Assembly (NCBI RefSeq): GCF_029690045.1
Contig: NZ_CP121464.1
Coordinates: forward strand, 310,001 to 374,000
Direction of reading: 5' to 3'
DNA length: 64,000 nucleotides
From: Janthinobacterium rivuli
GTDB lineage: Bacteria > Pseudomonadota > Gammaproteobacteria > Burkholderiales > Burkholderiaceae_D
Of this stretch, positions 18,280 through 27,705 are shown piece by piece. Within the stretch, counting starts at the first letter, position 1. Every line of letters starts with the position of its first letter. Position numbers and translations under genes: made by a program. The notes under the pieces were generated by a model. The model was not told the DNA's origin. It ran no database searches and was given only the letters and a program-made list of their open reading frames with translations.

Positions 18280-19333
18280 AGCGCCCCTCGTGCGTGAGCT
18301 TGAGGAAGTGGTTCAGGATGTGAAAGTGGTCTTCGAAGAATTGCTCTTCCATGGCCAGCAGCGCCGCCACGGGCACCCACTGCGCCAGCGCCGCGTCGTC
18401 GGCCGCCGTCACTTCCGGCAACTGGCGCGTCTTCAAGTCAAAATAATGCGCATGCGTGATGGTGCGCCCGCGCTGGCTGCGGTCCGGATGGTCGAACACG
18501 GCCACGCCGACCAGCGCCTCGACCAGGGTAGGCGCCAGCACGCCCAGCTGGGTTTCTTCCGCCAGCTCGCGCAGGGCGCCCTGCAGCAGGCGTTCGCGCG
18601 GCTCCAGGAAGCCACCGGGCAAGGCCCACAAGTCCTTGCCCGGATAGCCGCCACGGCGCACGAGCAGCACGTGGCCACCCGTCTGCACCAGCGCGTCGAC
18701 GGTGGTGAAGATGGGCGGATACGGTGCCGCGCGCCAGCGCGCTTTATAGGCTTCGATGGCGCGGTATTCCTGCACCAGCGGCGCGTACCACGGCAGCAGG
18801 GTCCACGCCTTCACATACTGGCCGATGGCGGCCGGCAGCAGCTGCGCCACGGCGCTCAGCGACACGTCCACGTCTTCCGCCTCGAACAGCACGTTGCGAA
18901 TCGCCGTCGCACCGATGGGGGCACCGGGATCGATCTCCAGATTCAATAATTGCCAGTGCGGGAAATGGTGCAGGTAGTAACTGGTGGCGTCCTTGAAGCA
19001 GGCCACCAGGGTGACGCGCTGGGCCTTGGGCACGGCGCCCGCCACGGCACGCCGCACGGCATCGGCCCACAAGCCATCGTCGTAGTAATCGCGCACGGCC
19101 ACGTAATGCACGCGCGCGCGCTGCGCCTCGGGTAAGGTCGCGGCAATCATGGCGGCCCGTTCCTGCCACGTAAACGGGTTCTTCGGGCTGCGCGCATGGA
19201 AGGCCGAGCCGAGCACCACCACCACTTGCGCGGCCGTCGCCAGCGCCTTTTGCAACAAGCCCGCATGGCCATTGTGAAAAGGCTGGAAGCGGCCAATCAG
19301 GATGGCCGCGTCGGCGGAATAGGATAAGGTCAT
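18278..19333 (-). CDS. nadM: Bifunctional nicotinamide-nucleotide adenylyltransferase / Nudix hydrolase
   Basis: 351 residues with two domains. The N-terminal ~180 residues are a NadM-type nucleotidyltransferase with the (T/H)xGH motif in IGRFQPFHNGHAGLLQKAL; it joins NMN and ATP to give NAD. The C-terminal ~150 residues are a Nudix hydrolase with the box GGFLEPRERLLQGALRELAE, continuing ETQLG, as in the Slr0787-type fusion, whose Nudix half acts on ADP-ribose or similar. The ATG overlaps the nadE stop by ATGA, so both enzymes of the end of NAD synthesis are made together. Confidence 0.9.
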   Translation of the reverse strand: MTLSYSADAAILIGRFQPFHNGHAGLLQKALATAAQVVVVLGSAFHARSPKNPFTWQERAAMIAATLPEAQRARVHYVAVRDYYDDGLWADAVRRAVAGAVPKAQRVTLVACFKDATSYYLHHFPHWQLLNLEIDPGAPIGATAIRNVLFEAEDVDVSLSAVAQLLPAAIGQYVKAWTLLPWYAPLVQEYRAIEAYKARWRAAPYPPIFTTVDALVQTGGHVLLVRRGGYPGKDLWALPGGFLEPRERLLQGALRELAEETQLGVLAPTLVEALVGVAVFDHPDRSQRGRTITHAHYFDLKTRQLPEVTAADDAALAQWVPVAALLAMEEQFFEDHFHILNHFLKLTHEGR

Positions 19334-21045
19334 GCATCGTCTCCGGTGGGGTAGTGGGCGGCGATCGGCAATTGGCGCCCGCTGCCAAAGGCGCGCGAAC
19401 GCACGCGGATGATGGGCGCCGCCTGGCGCCGTTTGTATTCATTGCGGGCGACCATGCCGAGGATGCGCGTGACGAGAATCCTTCCCTCGTCCGTCTCGCG
19501 CAGCTGGTCGACCAGGGTCAGTGCTTGCGCGCTTTCAGCCGCCGGCAAGCGGCGTCCCTCGATATGCCATTTGAGAATCTCATCGAGCACGGGATACGGC
19601 GGCAAGCTGTCCGTGTCGCGCTGGCCCGGCGCCAGTTCCGCCGATGGCGGTTTATCGAGCACGGCGACGGGGATCAGTTCGCGCCCGGCGCTGGCGTTGA
19701 GGTGGCGCGACAGGGCGAACACCTCGGTTTTATACAGGTCGCCGAGCAGGCCCAGGCCACCGTTCGTGTCGCCATACAGGGTGCAGTAGCCAACCGAGAT
19801 TTCGCTCTTGTTGCCGGTGGTGAGCAGCAGGGCGCCGAAGGCATTCGAGTACTCCATCAATATCGTGCCGCGCACACGCGCCTGCAGGTTTTCCAGCGGC
19901 AGCCCCTGCAGCTTGCCGTCGAAGGCTTGCGCGTACCCGATTTCATATTGCGCCACGATGTCGCGGATCGGATGCGTGTAGAGGGCGATGCCCAGGTTGG
20001 CGCACAGGGCGACGGAATCGGTGACCGAGCCGGCGCTGGAAAACACGGATGGCATGGTGATGCCCACGACGTTGTCGGCGCCCAACGCTTCGACGGCCAG
20101 GGCCAGGGTCAGCGCGGAATCGATGCCGCCCGAGCAGCCGACGACGACTTGCGTAAAGCGGCAGCGGCGCGCGTAGTCGCGTAACCCCAGCACGATCTGG
20201 CGCCGCGCAAATTCCACGGCGGGGATGCCGTCCGGGTCGGGCACGGGGAAAGGCTGACCATCGGGCCGCGTAAAACGGCCGCCGGCAAAACGCAGCAATG
20301 GGAAATCCTCGACAAAGCGGGCCGCCTCGAATTGCACTCCCTGGCTCGGTGACATGGCGAACGAGGCGCCGTCGAACACGAGCTGGTCCTGGCCGCCCAC
20401 CTGGTTGACGAAGAGCAGGGGCAGATTCACGCGCGCGCAGGCGGCGCCAAACACGGCGTGGCGCTGCGCGCGCTTGCCGATGTCGGACGGGCTGGCGTTG
20501 ATGCTGACGATCAGATCGGGCTGCGCCGCGTGCAGGGCATCGAAGGGATTGACGGCGTAGGCACGGCCGTCGTCGTTCCAGCCATCCTCGCAAATCATGA
20601 AGCCGACCTTGCTGCCGGCGATATCGAGGGTGCAGGCGCCGGGCGGGCCCGGTTCGAAATGGCGGCCTTCGTCAAAGATGCCGTAAGTGGGCAGCAGCTG
20701 CTTGTAGTATTCGGCCACGATGCGCCCGTCGCGCATCGCCAGCAGGGCGTTGTACAGGGGCTTGCCGACGCCGGGATTGGGCCGCGCCGTGCCGATGACG
20801 GTGACCAGCGCCGGCCAGCGCGTGGACGCTTCCAGCAGCTGGTTCAGCGCCTGCTGCATGCCGCGCAGGAAGGCGGCGTCCTCGAACAGGTCGCCCGGGT
20901 AATACGCGCACAGCGACAATTCGGGGCACACGAGCAGGTCCGCGCCGTCCTCGCTGGCGCGCTGCATGCGCGCGGTGATGGCGGCACAATTGGCGTCGAA
21001 GTCGCCCACGGTCGGGTTGAGCTGGGCGAGGGCGATGGTCAGCAT
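19330..21045 (-). CDS. nadE: Glutamine-dependent NAD(+) synthetase
   Basis: 571 residues with an N-terminal nitrilase-type amidase domain that frees ammonia from glutamine (PELSLCAYYPGDLFED with Glu, YYKQLLPTYGIFDE with Lys, GFMICEDGWNDD with Cys). A C-terminal ATP-pyrophosphatase domain carries the P-loop VVGCSGGIDSALTLALAVEA. Together they convert deamido-NAD to NAD. The start ATG at 21045 follows AAGGATCACC. It is coupled to nadM-Nudix downstream. Length and domain order fit the two-domain bacterial NadE. Confidence 0.93.
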   Translation of the reverse strand: MLTIALAQLNPTVGDFDANCAAITARMQRASEDGADLLVCPELSLCAYYPGDLFEDAAFLRGMQQALNQLLEASTRWPALVTVIGTARPNPGVGKPLYNALLAMRDGRIVAEYYKQLLPTYGIFDEGRHFEPGPPGACTLDIAGSKVGFMICEDGWNDDGRAYAVNPFDALHAAQPDLIVSINASPSDIGKRAQRHAVFGAACARVNLPLLFVNQVGGQDQLVFDGASFAMSPSQGVQFEAARFVEDFPLLRFAGGRFTRPDGQPFPVPDPDGIPAVEFARRQIVLGLRDYARRCRFTQVVVGCSGGIDSALTLALAVEALGADNVVGITMPSVFSSAGSVTDSVALCANLGIALYTHPIRDIVAQYEIGYAQAFDGKLQGLPLENLQARVRGTILMEYSNAFGALLLTTGNKSEISVGYCTLYGDTNGGLGLLGDLYKTEVFALSRHLNASAGRELIPVAVLDKPPSAELAPGQRDTDSLPPYPVLDEILKWHIEGRRLPAAESAQALTLVDQLRETDEGRILVTRILGMVARNEYKRRQAAPIIRVRSRAFGSGRQLPIAAHYPTGDDA

Positions 21046-21141
21046 GGTGATCCTTCAGTCGGTTGCGCTTGAAACCACTATCCTGCCTGAAAAATTTCCT
21101 GAACGTACTGATGCAATCGTGCAAGCCCACAGGTCACTGTG

Positions 21142-21654
21142 CTACACGGTCTTGAGCCAGGCCCGCAAGCGCGTGCGCGCGTTCGCATACGGCGACGACG
21201 TGTTGAACTGGATCATGCGCCCCATCGTGTAATGCGTGTACCAGGGCTGGCCATACAATTGCGCGTCATCATGACTTTCGACCAGCGCCAGCAGCTGGTT
21301 TTTCGCCTGCTCCAGGCGCAGCAGCAACTCATCCATGCCCAGTTCAGCATAGTCGGCATAGAAGCGCTGCGCCAGTTTTCCCAGAGCGTTCCACGTGAAA
21401 CCTTCGGCGGGAAAGGCGATGTCCTCGATGCGTTTGCCGTCGCGCAGCTGCGCGTGCCAGTGCAAGACCAGCTCGTTCCACCCCACCAGATAGGCGAGCA
21501 GATCGCACACGCTCATGCGCGTACCCGCCACCTGTCCTTCCAGCACAGGTTCGCGCGATAGCTCCGGCGGCACGCGCGCCAGCTCCTGTATCAACTTCGC
21601 ATACGTGCTGTTGATGGCGTCGAGCAGTGCCTGCTTAGTGTCGGGGATCGCCAT
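21142..21654 (-). CDS. ClbS/DfsB family four-helix-bundle protein
   Basis: 170 residues starting MAIPDTKQALLDAINSTYAK, with SVCDLLAYLVGWNELVLHWH and a C-terminal TMGRMIQFNTSSPYANARTR segment. These are the hallmarks of the ClbS/DfsB (former DUF1706) group in the DinB-like fold. ClbS protects against colibactin and DfsB relatives act in related chemistry; this one is uncharacterised. The ATG overlaps the upstream stop as TAATG, so it is coupled to the ArsR-rhodanese gene. A parS-like site lies inside it. Confidence 0.8.
   Translation of the reverse strand: MAIPDTKQALLDAINSTYAKLIQELARVPPELSREPVLEGQVAGTRMSVCDLLAYLVGWNELVLHWHAQLRDGKRIEDIAFPAEGFTWNALGKLAQRFYADYAELGMDELLLRLEQAKNQLLALVESHDDAQLYGQPWYTHYTMGRMIQFNTSSPYANARTRLRAWLKTV
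21388..21401. promoter_or_regulatory. parS: parS-like ParB binding site
   Basis: GTTCCACGTGAAAC matches the bacterial parS consensus GTTYCACGTGRAAC at all positions; the palindrome is asymmetric only at the Y/R pair. It lies inside the ClbS-like coding sequence, about 36 kb from the other parS sites in the window. A chance match is possible for one isolated site. Confidence 0.55.
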
Positions 21655-22298
21655 TACGCCGCCTGCACGACAGGCAAGCCGGCCGCCTGCCAGTCGTCGT
21701 AGCCGCTGCCGAGACGGCGCGCCTGCAAGCCGTGCTGGCGCAGGGCCGCCACGGCCTGCACGGACAGCACGCAATACGGGCCACGGCAGTAGGCGGCGAT
21801 TTCTGCGTTCGCGGGCAATTCGCCGAGGCGGCGCTGCAAGTCATCAAAAGGAATATTGATCGCACCGGGCAGGTGGCCAGCGGCAAATTCCTGCGCGGGA
21901 CGCACGTCGAGCACGGTGATGCTGGCCTCGCGCATGCGCTCGTGCAACTCGTCGCCCGTGATCGCTTCCACGTGGTCGCCCCGGCCCAGCGCCTGCAACT
22001 CGCTGCGCTGGTGCTGCGCATACACGTCCAGTGCGGCCAGCAATTGCACGATGGGGCCGCTGCCCAGCCGGTACAGCACGCGCTTGCCGTCGCGCCGCGC
22101 CTGCACGAAACCGGCGCGCCGCAACTGCTGCAAATGCTGGGAGGTATTGGCCACGGACAGGCCCGTCAACTCCACCAGTTGCTCCACCGCATACTCGCCA
22201 TGCGCGATCTGCTCGAGCAGACGCAAACGGGGCGCGCTGCCTAAAATATGGGCAAACCCGGCGGAACCGGTCAGCAATTCGATATCGGAATTTTTCAT
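21654..22298 (-). CDS. ArsR-family repressor fused to a rhodanese domain
   Basis: 214 residues. Residues about 8-90 are an ArsR winged helix (PRLRLLEQIAHGEYAVEQLV, LSVANTSQHLQQLRRAGFVQ). Residues about 110-210 are a rhodanese domain with the active-site loop AAYCRGPYCVLS, in which Cys is the expected persulfide-bearing residue. The fusion suggests direct sensing of reactive sulfur or sulfane stress. The ATG at 22298 is used; a TTG further upstream lies inside the operator. It is divergent from the DUF2938 gene and coupled to the ClbS-like gene. Confidence 0.85.
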   Translation of the reverse strand: MKNSDIELLTGSAGFAHILGSAPRLRLLEQIAHGEYAVEQLVELTGLSVANTSQHLQQLRRAGFVQARRDGKRVLYRLGSGPIVQLLAALDVYAQHQRSELQALGRGDHVEAITGDELHERMREASITVLDVRPAQEFAAGHLPGAINIPFDDLQRRLGELPANAEIAAYCRGPYCVLSVQAVAALRQHGLQARRLGSGYDDWQAAGLPVVQAA

Positions 22299-22320
22299 TG
22301 ACACGATGCTAGCACCCTTA

Positions 22321-22348
22321 TAACATTCAAGCAATTAATTGAATGTTA
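22321..22348. promoter_or_regulatory. ArsR-type operator between divergent genes
   Basis: Perfect inverted repeat: arm TAACATTCAA (22321-22330), 8-bp centre, arm TTGAATGTTA (22339-22348). A second palindrome CAATTAATTG overlaps the centre. The ATTCAA/TTGAAT symmetry is the usual form of ArsR-family operators, including those of sulfide-sensing BigR/YgaV-type repressors. It covers the space between the two start codons, so the ArsR-rhodanese protein probably represses both genes. Confidence 0.7.
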
Positions 22349-22357
22349 GGAGCAGCA

Positions 22358-22846
22358 ATGCAAATACTCTGGCTTGATGCGCTGGCGATCGGCGTGGGCG
22401 CGACGGCGGTGATGGATGTGTGGGCCGTGGCCTTGAAACGCTTTTGGTGCATTCCCTCGCTGAACTTTGCGATGGTGGGGCGCTGGCTCGGCCATTTGCC
22501 GCGCGGCACCTTCAGCCATGTCAACATCGCCCAGGCGACGCCCGTGCGCGATGAAGCCATCCTGGGCTGGACGGCTCATTACCTGATCGGCGTGCTGTTT
22601 GCGGCCGTGCTGCTGGCGCTGGTGGGACAGACGTGGGTGCAGCAGCCGACGTTCGCGCCGGCCCTGCTGGCGGGCCTGGTGAGCGTGGCCGCGCCATTTT
22701 GCATCTTGCAGCCGGGCATGGGCGCCGGCCTGGCCGCCAGCAAGACGCCGCACCCAAACGCCGCCCGCCTGCGCAGCCTGATGGCCCACACGGCGTTCGG
22801 CATCGGCCTGTACCTGGCGGCCCTGCTGTGGTCGACTATCCGCTGA
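22358..22846 (+). CDS. DUF2938 family membrane protein
   Basis: 162 residues with four hydrophobic segments (about 4-24, 68-88, 98-116 and 140-160) and the family-like opening LWLDALAIGVGATAVMDVWA plus LGHLPRGTF. I start it at the ATG at 22358, preceded by TTAGGAG; an earlier in-frame ATG lies in the operator. Function is unknown. It is divergent from the ArsR-rhodanese regulator, whose operator lies directly upstream, so it may be induced by sulfur stress; transport of a sulfur species is speculation. Confidence 0.75.
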   Translation: MQILWLDALAIGVGATAVMDVWAVALKRFWCIPSLNFAMVGRWLGHLPRGTFSHVNIAQATPVRDEAILGWTAHYLIGVLFAAVLLALVGQTWVQQPTFAPALLAGLVSVAAPFCILQPGMGAGLAASKTPHPNAARLRSLMAHTAFGIGLYLAALLWSTIR

Positions 22847-25270
22847 TCAGCTCGTCAGCGGCGGCCCCGGTGCCGGCGCCGGTGCAACGGCTGACATGGC
22901 CGGCGCCTCGGGCTGCGCCGGCACAGTGCTCAGCACCATCGTGCTGGGCTTGGCAATGGCGATGTGCGCATCGTCCAGACGCTTGAGCAGTTCGAACAGC
23001 AGCGCGCTGCGGATGCCCGACGTCAGGCGCGGCGACGAGGCAAAGCCGGTGGCGTTGAACAACAACAGGCCATTGTCGATGCCGTCGAGCTGCACATTCG
23101 GCGCCGGTGTGTCGAGCACGTCGGGATTGTCGACAAAGACGGACAGGATCAGCGCGCGCGCCACCTGCGCATCCGTGCCCAGCGGCAGCGGCAGCTTGAC
23201 TTGCACCAGGCCCAGCGGATTGGCCAGGGTCACGTTGCGCACCGTCTTGGTGATGAATTCCGAGTTCGGCACGATCACCGTCGAACGGTCGCCCAGCTGA
23301 ATTTCCGTGGCGCGCACATTGATGCGGCGAATGTCGCCTTCCACTCCACCGAGCGACACCCAGTCGCCCACTTTGACGGGACGCTCGGCCAGCAGGATCA
23401 AGCCGGAAACGAAGTTCTGCACCACCGCCTGCAAGCCAAAACCGATACCCACCGACAAGGCCGACGCCACCCACGCGATGCGTTCGAGGCCAATGCCTGC
23501 CGCCGACAGGGCCAGCGCCACGGCCAGCACGCCGCCGATGTAACCGAACAGGGTGATGAAGGACACTTGCATGCCCGTGTCGAGATTGGTGGTCGGCAAA
23601 TAACTGTTTTGCAGCCAGCGCTTGAACAAGCCCAGCGCGACAAAGCCGACGAGCAGCACCAGCAGCGCCTGGATCATGGCGGCCGGGCGGATCGCCACTT
23701 CGCCGATGGCCAGGCCATCCTGCAGCTTGCCGACGCGCTGGAACAGCTCGCCCGGACCTTCGCCGAACGGCGCCAGCAGCAGCATCAGGGCCAGCAGCAC
23801 GACGATCGCGCGGCCGATACCCGACAACAGCACGGCCGCCTGGTCGCGCGCCTTGGGCGTGGCCAGCACGGGATGGGCCGCGTCCGGCGGTGGCGGCGTG
23901 GAGGCCAGCAGCATGCAGATGTCGTCAACCAGCACCGTAAGCAAATACGTGCTGCACAGCACGACGATGACCCAGGCGATTTGCTTGGCAACAAAGCTGC
24001 CGAACGCCACATAGCCGATCAGCAAGCTGATGACGCTCGACGCCAGCGCCAGCCACAGCAGCACCGTGACGCAGCGCAGCCACAACGGCGTGATCAGATT
24101 GGCGGGATCGGCCTCGCGCAACTGGCGCCAGCAGCGCTCGGCCCGCATCAAGCCGTAGGCAATGGTCGTGCTCATCACGAGGGCGACGATGCAGTTGACG
24201 GCCACGGCCGTCGACAGGCCCGCATTGATGACGATGGTGACCCGTTCCGTCGCCCACACGAGCACGACGATGAAGGAAAACATCGATGGAAAATTGCGCA
24301 TGCGGTGCGCCAGCGCGTCGGGCAGGGGCAGCAAGCGCCACGACACGCGGCGCGGCGACAGCAGTGCGTGGCCGAGTCCCGCCGTAAAACCGGCAAAGCA
24401 GATGATGCCGATCAAGCTGCTGAGGAAAGTCGAGGTCTTTTCGGACAGGCCGCCCTCCCAGCGCAGCCCCATGGCCAGCAATTCCGCCACCAGGCCCGGC
24501 GTAGCCAATGCCAGCACCAGCACGGCCAGCGCATGCAGGGAGCGGCGCAAACGGCCATGCGGCACGCGCGTGGACGTCACCACCAGCAAATAGCGCGAAA
24601 TCCAGACGCTGGCGCCGATCACGGCCACGATGGCGGCCAGCAAGCCGCCCCAGGCCGACCACGGCGTGGCGCTTGCCGCGTTCGCCAATTCCAGCTCCAG
24701 CGCCCGCAGGCGCTGCAGGTTCTGCGGCAATTCCGCATGCAACTGTTTCCAGAACGAGCCAGCCAGTATCGAGGCCGTGCGTTCGCCCAGGCGCGCCTGC
24801 AACTGCGCGCGGCGCACCGTCGACACTTGCTCCGACGCCTGCGTCGCTTCCACGGCCAGCAAGCGCGCCAGTTTCACCTGTGCATCGAGCGCGCTGCTGG
24901 TGCGGTCCAGCTGGCTGCGCTGCGCCGCCACATCGGGAGCATCTTTCGTGCCCGCCGCCGGCTTGCCCAGCTCGGCCAGCCGCGCCTGCACGCTGGTGAG
25001 CGTGGGTGCGAGCGCGTCGGCCACCTTGTCCGCCTCGGCGCTGGCCGCCAGCGCATCGGCGCGCATCTGCGACAGGGTCGCGTCATCGAGCTCCGCCTCG
25101 CCATCGAGCGCCTTCTGGATACCCGTGATCTGCTTGCGCAAACCATCGAGACGCTGGTCGGCCGTGGCGGCGTCATCGACGGGCTGCGACCAGGCGGGCG
25201 GGGGAGCCAGCGAGCAGGCCAGCAACAACGCCAGCAGGAAGGGAAAGAAACGGAGACGGAAAGAAGTCAT
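22847..25270 (-). CDS. Large MscS-type mechanosensitive channel with DUF3772 N-terminus
   Basis: 807 residues with a signal peptide (RFFPFLLALLLACSLAPPPA). A ~170-residue helical periplasmic region rich in coiled coil follows (DUF3772-like), then about ten membrane helices. The conserved MscS pore and upper beta domain are at the C-terminal third: GFGLQAVVQNFVSGLILLAE and RPVKVGDWVSLGGVEGDIRR. It probably eases hypo-osmotic pressure, like MscK/YbdG-type large channels. Its stop touches that of the convergent DUF2938 gene. Confidence 0.88.
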   Translation of the reverse strand: MTSFRLRFFPFLLALLLACSLAPPPAWSQPVDDAATADQRLDGLRKQITGIQKALDGEAELDDATLSQMRADALAASAEADKVADALAPTLTSVQARLAELGKPAAGTKDAPDVAAQRSQLDRTSSALDAQVKLARLLAVEATQASEQVSTVRRAQLQARLGERTASILAGSFWKQLHAELPQNLQRLRALELELANAASATPWSAWGGLLAAIVAVIGASVWISRYLLVVTSTRVPHGRLRRSLHALAVLVLALATPGLVAELLAMGLRWEGGLSEKTSTFLSSLIGIICFAGFTAGLGHALLSPRRVSWRLLPLPDALAHRMRNFPSMFSFIVVLVWATERVTIVINAGLSTAVAVNCIVALVMSTTIAYGLMRAERCWRQLREADPANLITPLWLRCVTVLLWLALASSVISLLIGYVAFGSFVAKQIAWVIVVLCSTYLLTVLVDDICMLLASTPPPPDAAHPVLATPKARDQAAVLLSGIGRAIVVLLALMLLLAPFGEGPGELFQRVGKLQDGLAIGEVAIRPAAMIQALLVLLVGFVALGLFKRWLQNSYLPTTNLDTGMQVSFITLFGYIGGVLAVALALSAAGIGLERIAWVASALSVGIGFGLQAVVQNFVSGLILLAERPVKVGDWVSLGGVEGDIRRINVRATEIQLGDRSTVIVPNSEFITKTVRNVTLANPLGLVQVKLPLPLGTDAQVARALILSVFVDNPDVLDTPAPNVQLDGIDNGLLLFNATGFASSPRLTSGIRSALLFELLKRLDDAHIAIAKPSTMVLSTVPAQPEAPAMSAVAPAPAPGPPLTS

Positions 25271-25538
25271 GCGGACCTATGGCTGAAAATGAGAAAAACG
25301 GCCGGATTGGCGGCGGCGCCGGTCAAGGCGTGCCGCCCGGCGGGTGCCTGCCAATATAGCTGAAAACACCGCCAAGCCGCAGGATAAGCGGAACCGGCGT
25401 GTGCCCCGGAGGGAAACTAGGCATATTGCCCTATGGAAATATGATTCAAAAAGGTCTAGGATCGTCGTCCGCTTGGCGGCGCGGCAGCCATCTGCACGCC
25501 GCCGACCTTTTCACCATTCCCTCCGTATTGAGACAGCC

Positions 25539-27206
25539 ATGAAGTTTTTATCCAACCTGACCATCGGCACACGCCTCGCAGTGGGCTTTGGCGCCATCGG
25601 CGCCATGCTGATCATCATCTCTTGCCTGGGCATTGCCATGCTGGGCAAGATCAACCAGGGCACCGGCCATATCGTGCATGACAGCATGCCGAAGATCGAG
25701 CTCGCCAACAGCGTCTCGGCCAACATCAACGACATCGCCATTGCCCTGCGCAACATGATGCTCAGCGCCGATCCAGCCGACCAGCGCAAGCAAACGGACG
25801 CCATCCTGGCCGCGCGCCAGGCGGCGGCCGGCAATCTCGGCAAGCTCGCGAGCATGCTCGATTCCGACCGTGAACGCGCGTTGCTGGCGAAGATGAACGA
25901 CGCCAACACGCGCTACGCGCAAGGGCAGGAAGCCTTGCTTGAACTGATCAGGAGCGGCACGCCGGACGACAGCAGCGCCTACCTGTACGGCCAGCTGCGT
26001 CCCGTCTTGCTGGTCTACAAGCAATTGATCGCTGAACAGATCAGCTTGCAAAACACCCTGGCCACCACGGCGGGCGACAATGCCAATGCCACGTATGCCA
26101 ACACGCGCACCTTGCTGATCGGCATGTCGCTGGCGGCCTTGGCCATCGCAGCGGCCTTAGCGTATGGCATCACGCGCTCGATCACCGGTCCCGTCGCCAC
26201 GGCGCTGCAAGTGGCCAACACGGTGGCCGCAGGCGATTTGCGCAGCCAGATCACCGTGCAGTCGCGCGATGAAATGGGGCAACTGTTGCAGGCGCTCAAG
26301 CGCATGAACGACAGCCTGGCGCACACGGTGGGCACGGTGCGCGCCGGCACGGAAACGATCGCCTCGGCCTCGTCCGAAGTGGCGGCGGGCAGCCTGGACC
26401 TGTCTGCGCGCACGGAGCAGCAAGCCAGCTCGCTGGAAGAGACGGCGTCCTCCATGGAAGAGCTGACCTCGACCGTCAAGCAGAATGCCGACAATGCACG
26501 CCAGGCGCATGTGCTGGCCGACACGGCCTCCGGCGTGGCGCAGCGCGGCGGCGCCGTCATCGCCCAAGTGGTGGCGACCATGCGGCAAATCGACGCCTCG
26601 TCGAGCAAGATCGCCGACATCATCGGCGTCATCGACGGCATCGCCTTCCAGACCAACATTCTGGCCTTGAACGCGGCCGTGGAAGCGGCGCGCGCGGGCG
26701 AGCAAGGCCGCGGCTTTGCCGTCGTGGCCACGGAAGTGCGCAGCCTGGCGCACCGCTCGGCAGCGGCAGCCAAGGAAATCAAGACCCTGATCGACGACTC
26801 GACCCGGAGCGTGGCGGCCGGCAGCGAGCTCGTGCATCAAGCCGGCGACACCATGACCGACCTGGTCGACAGCGTGCGCCGTGTTACCGACATCATGGAA
26901 GACATCACCTCGGCCAGCGCGGAACAGACGGCCGGCATCGAGCAAATCAACCAGGCCATCAGCGAGATGGACAACGTCACCCAGCAAAATGCGGCCCTGG
27001 TGGAAGAGTCGGCCGCTGCGGCCGCTGCCATGCAGGAGCAGGCGGCGACCCTGGCGCAGGTGGTGAGCGTATTTAAACTGGACGGCGCGGCAGCGACGAC
27101 CTTGCCGACGGCTGCCGCGCGGCCAGCGACCGGCACGGCAATGCGCGTGAGCGTGACAGCGGCGCCGCAACGCGCCAGCGCACCGGCGCAGTGGGAGGAA
27201 TTTTAG
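25539..27206 (+). CDS. Methyl-accepting chemotaxis protein with four-helix-bundle sensor
   Basis: 555 residues. Transmembrane helix 1 is at about 12-35. A periplasmic ~150-residue helical domain of the 4HB_MCP type follows, then helix 2 at about 188-212. A HAMP domain ([20 protein letters not shown]) leads to the signalling hairpin with the tip [20 protein letters not shown]. The C-terminus ends in QWEEF, which resembles the NWETF tether used by CheR and CheB. It should form chemoreceptor arrays; the ligand is unknown. The ATG at 25539 is chosen because the upstream extension lacks coding character. Confidence 0.92.
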   Translation: MKFLSNLTIGTRLAVGFGAIGAMLIIISCLGIAMLGKINQGTGHIVHDSMPKIELANSVSANINDIAIALRNMMLSADPADQRKQTDAILAARQAAAGNLGKLASMLDSDRERALLAKMNDANTRYAQGQEALLELIRSGTPDDSSAYLYGQLRPVLLVYKQLIAEQISLQNTLATTAGDNANATYANTRTLLIGMSLAALAIAAALAYGITRSITGPVATALQVANTVAAGDLRSQITVQSRDEMGQLLQALKRMNDSLAHTVGTVRAGTETIASASSEVAAGSLDLSARTEQQASSLEETASSMEELTSTVKQNADNARQAHVLADTASGVAQRGGAVIAQVVATMRQIDASSSKIADIIGVIDGIAFQTNILALNAAVEAARAGEQGRGFAVVATEVRSLAHRSAAAAKEIKTLIDDSTRSVAAGSELVHQAGDTMTDLVDSVRRVTDIMEDITSASAEQTAGIEQINQAISEMDNVTQQNAALVEESAAAAAAMQEQAATLAQVVSVFKLDGAAATTLPTAAARPATGTAMRVSVTAAPQRASAPAQWEEF

Positions 27207-27230
27207 AATAGCGCGACGGGGTGTACCATG

Positions 27231-27273
27231 AACATAAGATTGAATTTAGTCGTATTAAATTCAATTTTATGTT
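27231..27273. repeat. Long inverted repeat upstream of hipBA
   Basis: 18-bp arms (27231-27248 and 27256-27273) around the 7-nt centre GTCGTAT, with one mismatched pair. It is AT-rich, unlike the coding DNA on both sides. It starts 25 bp after the chemoreceptor stop and 103 bp before hipB. No T-run follows, so a regulatory site (HipB operator) or a remnant of an insertion is more likely than a terminator. Confidence 0.65.
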
Positions 27274-27281
27274 TACATTAA

Positions 27282-27305
27282 AGCTCAACTGCTAGCTCAA
27301 CTGCT
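27282..27305. repeat. Tandem 12-bp direct repeat
   Basis: AGCTCAACTGCT occurs twice in a row with no mismatch. It lies between the long inverted repeat and hipB. Confidence 0.8.
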
Positions 27306-27346
27306 GCGTACATATTCTTGCAATTAAGGGCTACAATATAAAAAAT

Positions 27347-27370
27347 ATGTTCACTTCCATGTTCACTTCC
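27347..27370. repeat. Second tandem 12-bp repeat, directly before hipB
   Basis: ATGTTCACTTCC occurs twice in a row, ending six bases before the hipB ATG at 27376. Its position over the ribosome site suggests an operator or control of translation. Confidence 0.75.
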
Positions 27371-27375
27371 TGATT

Positions 27376-27705
27376 ATGACAAAACGTGCCCGCCCGGAAG
27401 ATGCCATGCCGACGCTCGTCAACGAGCGGCTCAGGATATGGGGCCAGTGCGTGCGCAAGCAGCGGGTGCAGCAAAACATCACGGCACGCGACCTGTGCGC
27501 CCGCCTCGACATTTCGCACCCCACCCTGCAACGCATGGAACGGGGCGAGGCATCCGTCAACGTGGGTCTGTTCCTGGCCGCCTTCCACGTGCTCGGCATC
27601 CTTGCCATCACGGCGCCGGAACCGGACGCGGCGCTGTGGCAAATGGACAGCGCCAACATCCGCAGCCGCTCCACCGTAAACGAGCACGACGATGGCTACT
27701 TCTAG
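27376..27705 (+). CDS. HipB-like antitoxin / XRE-family repressor
   Basis: 109 residues with an XRE-type helix-turn-helix at about 18-75 (LRIWGQCVRKQRVQQNITAR, LDISHPTLQRMERGEASVNV). It lacks a clear Shine-Dalgarno; the bases ahead of the ATG belong to a tandem repeat. It overlaps the HipA-like gene by 14 bp, the usual antitoxin-first coupling of hipBA. It should bind its own promoter and neutralise the kinase. The C-terminal tail is short and polar. Confidence 0.8.
   Translation: MTKRARPEDAMPTLVNERLRIWGQCVRKQRVQQNITARDLCARLDISHPTLQRMERGEASVNVGLFLAAFHVLGILAITAPEPDAALWQMDSANIRSRSTVNEHDDGYF

Noticed and set aside
27231..27273. Inverted repeat as terminator of the chemoreceptor gene
   Set aside because: No T-run follows and the stem is AT-rich; an operator or remnant is more likely.
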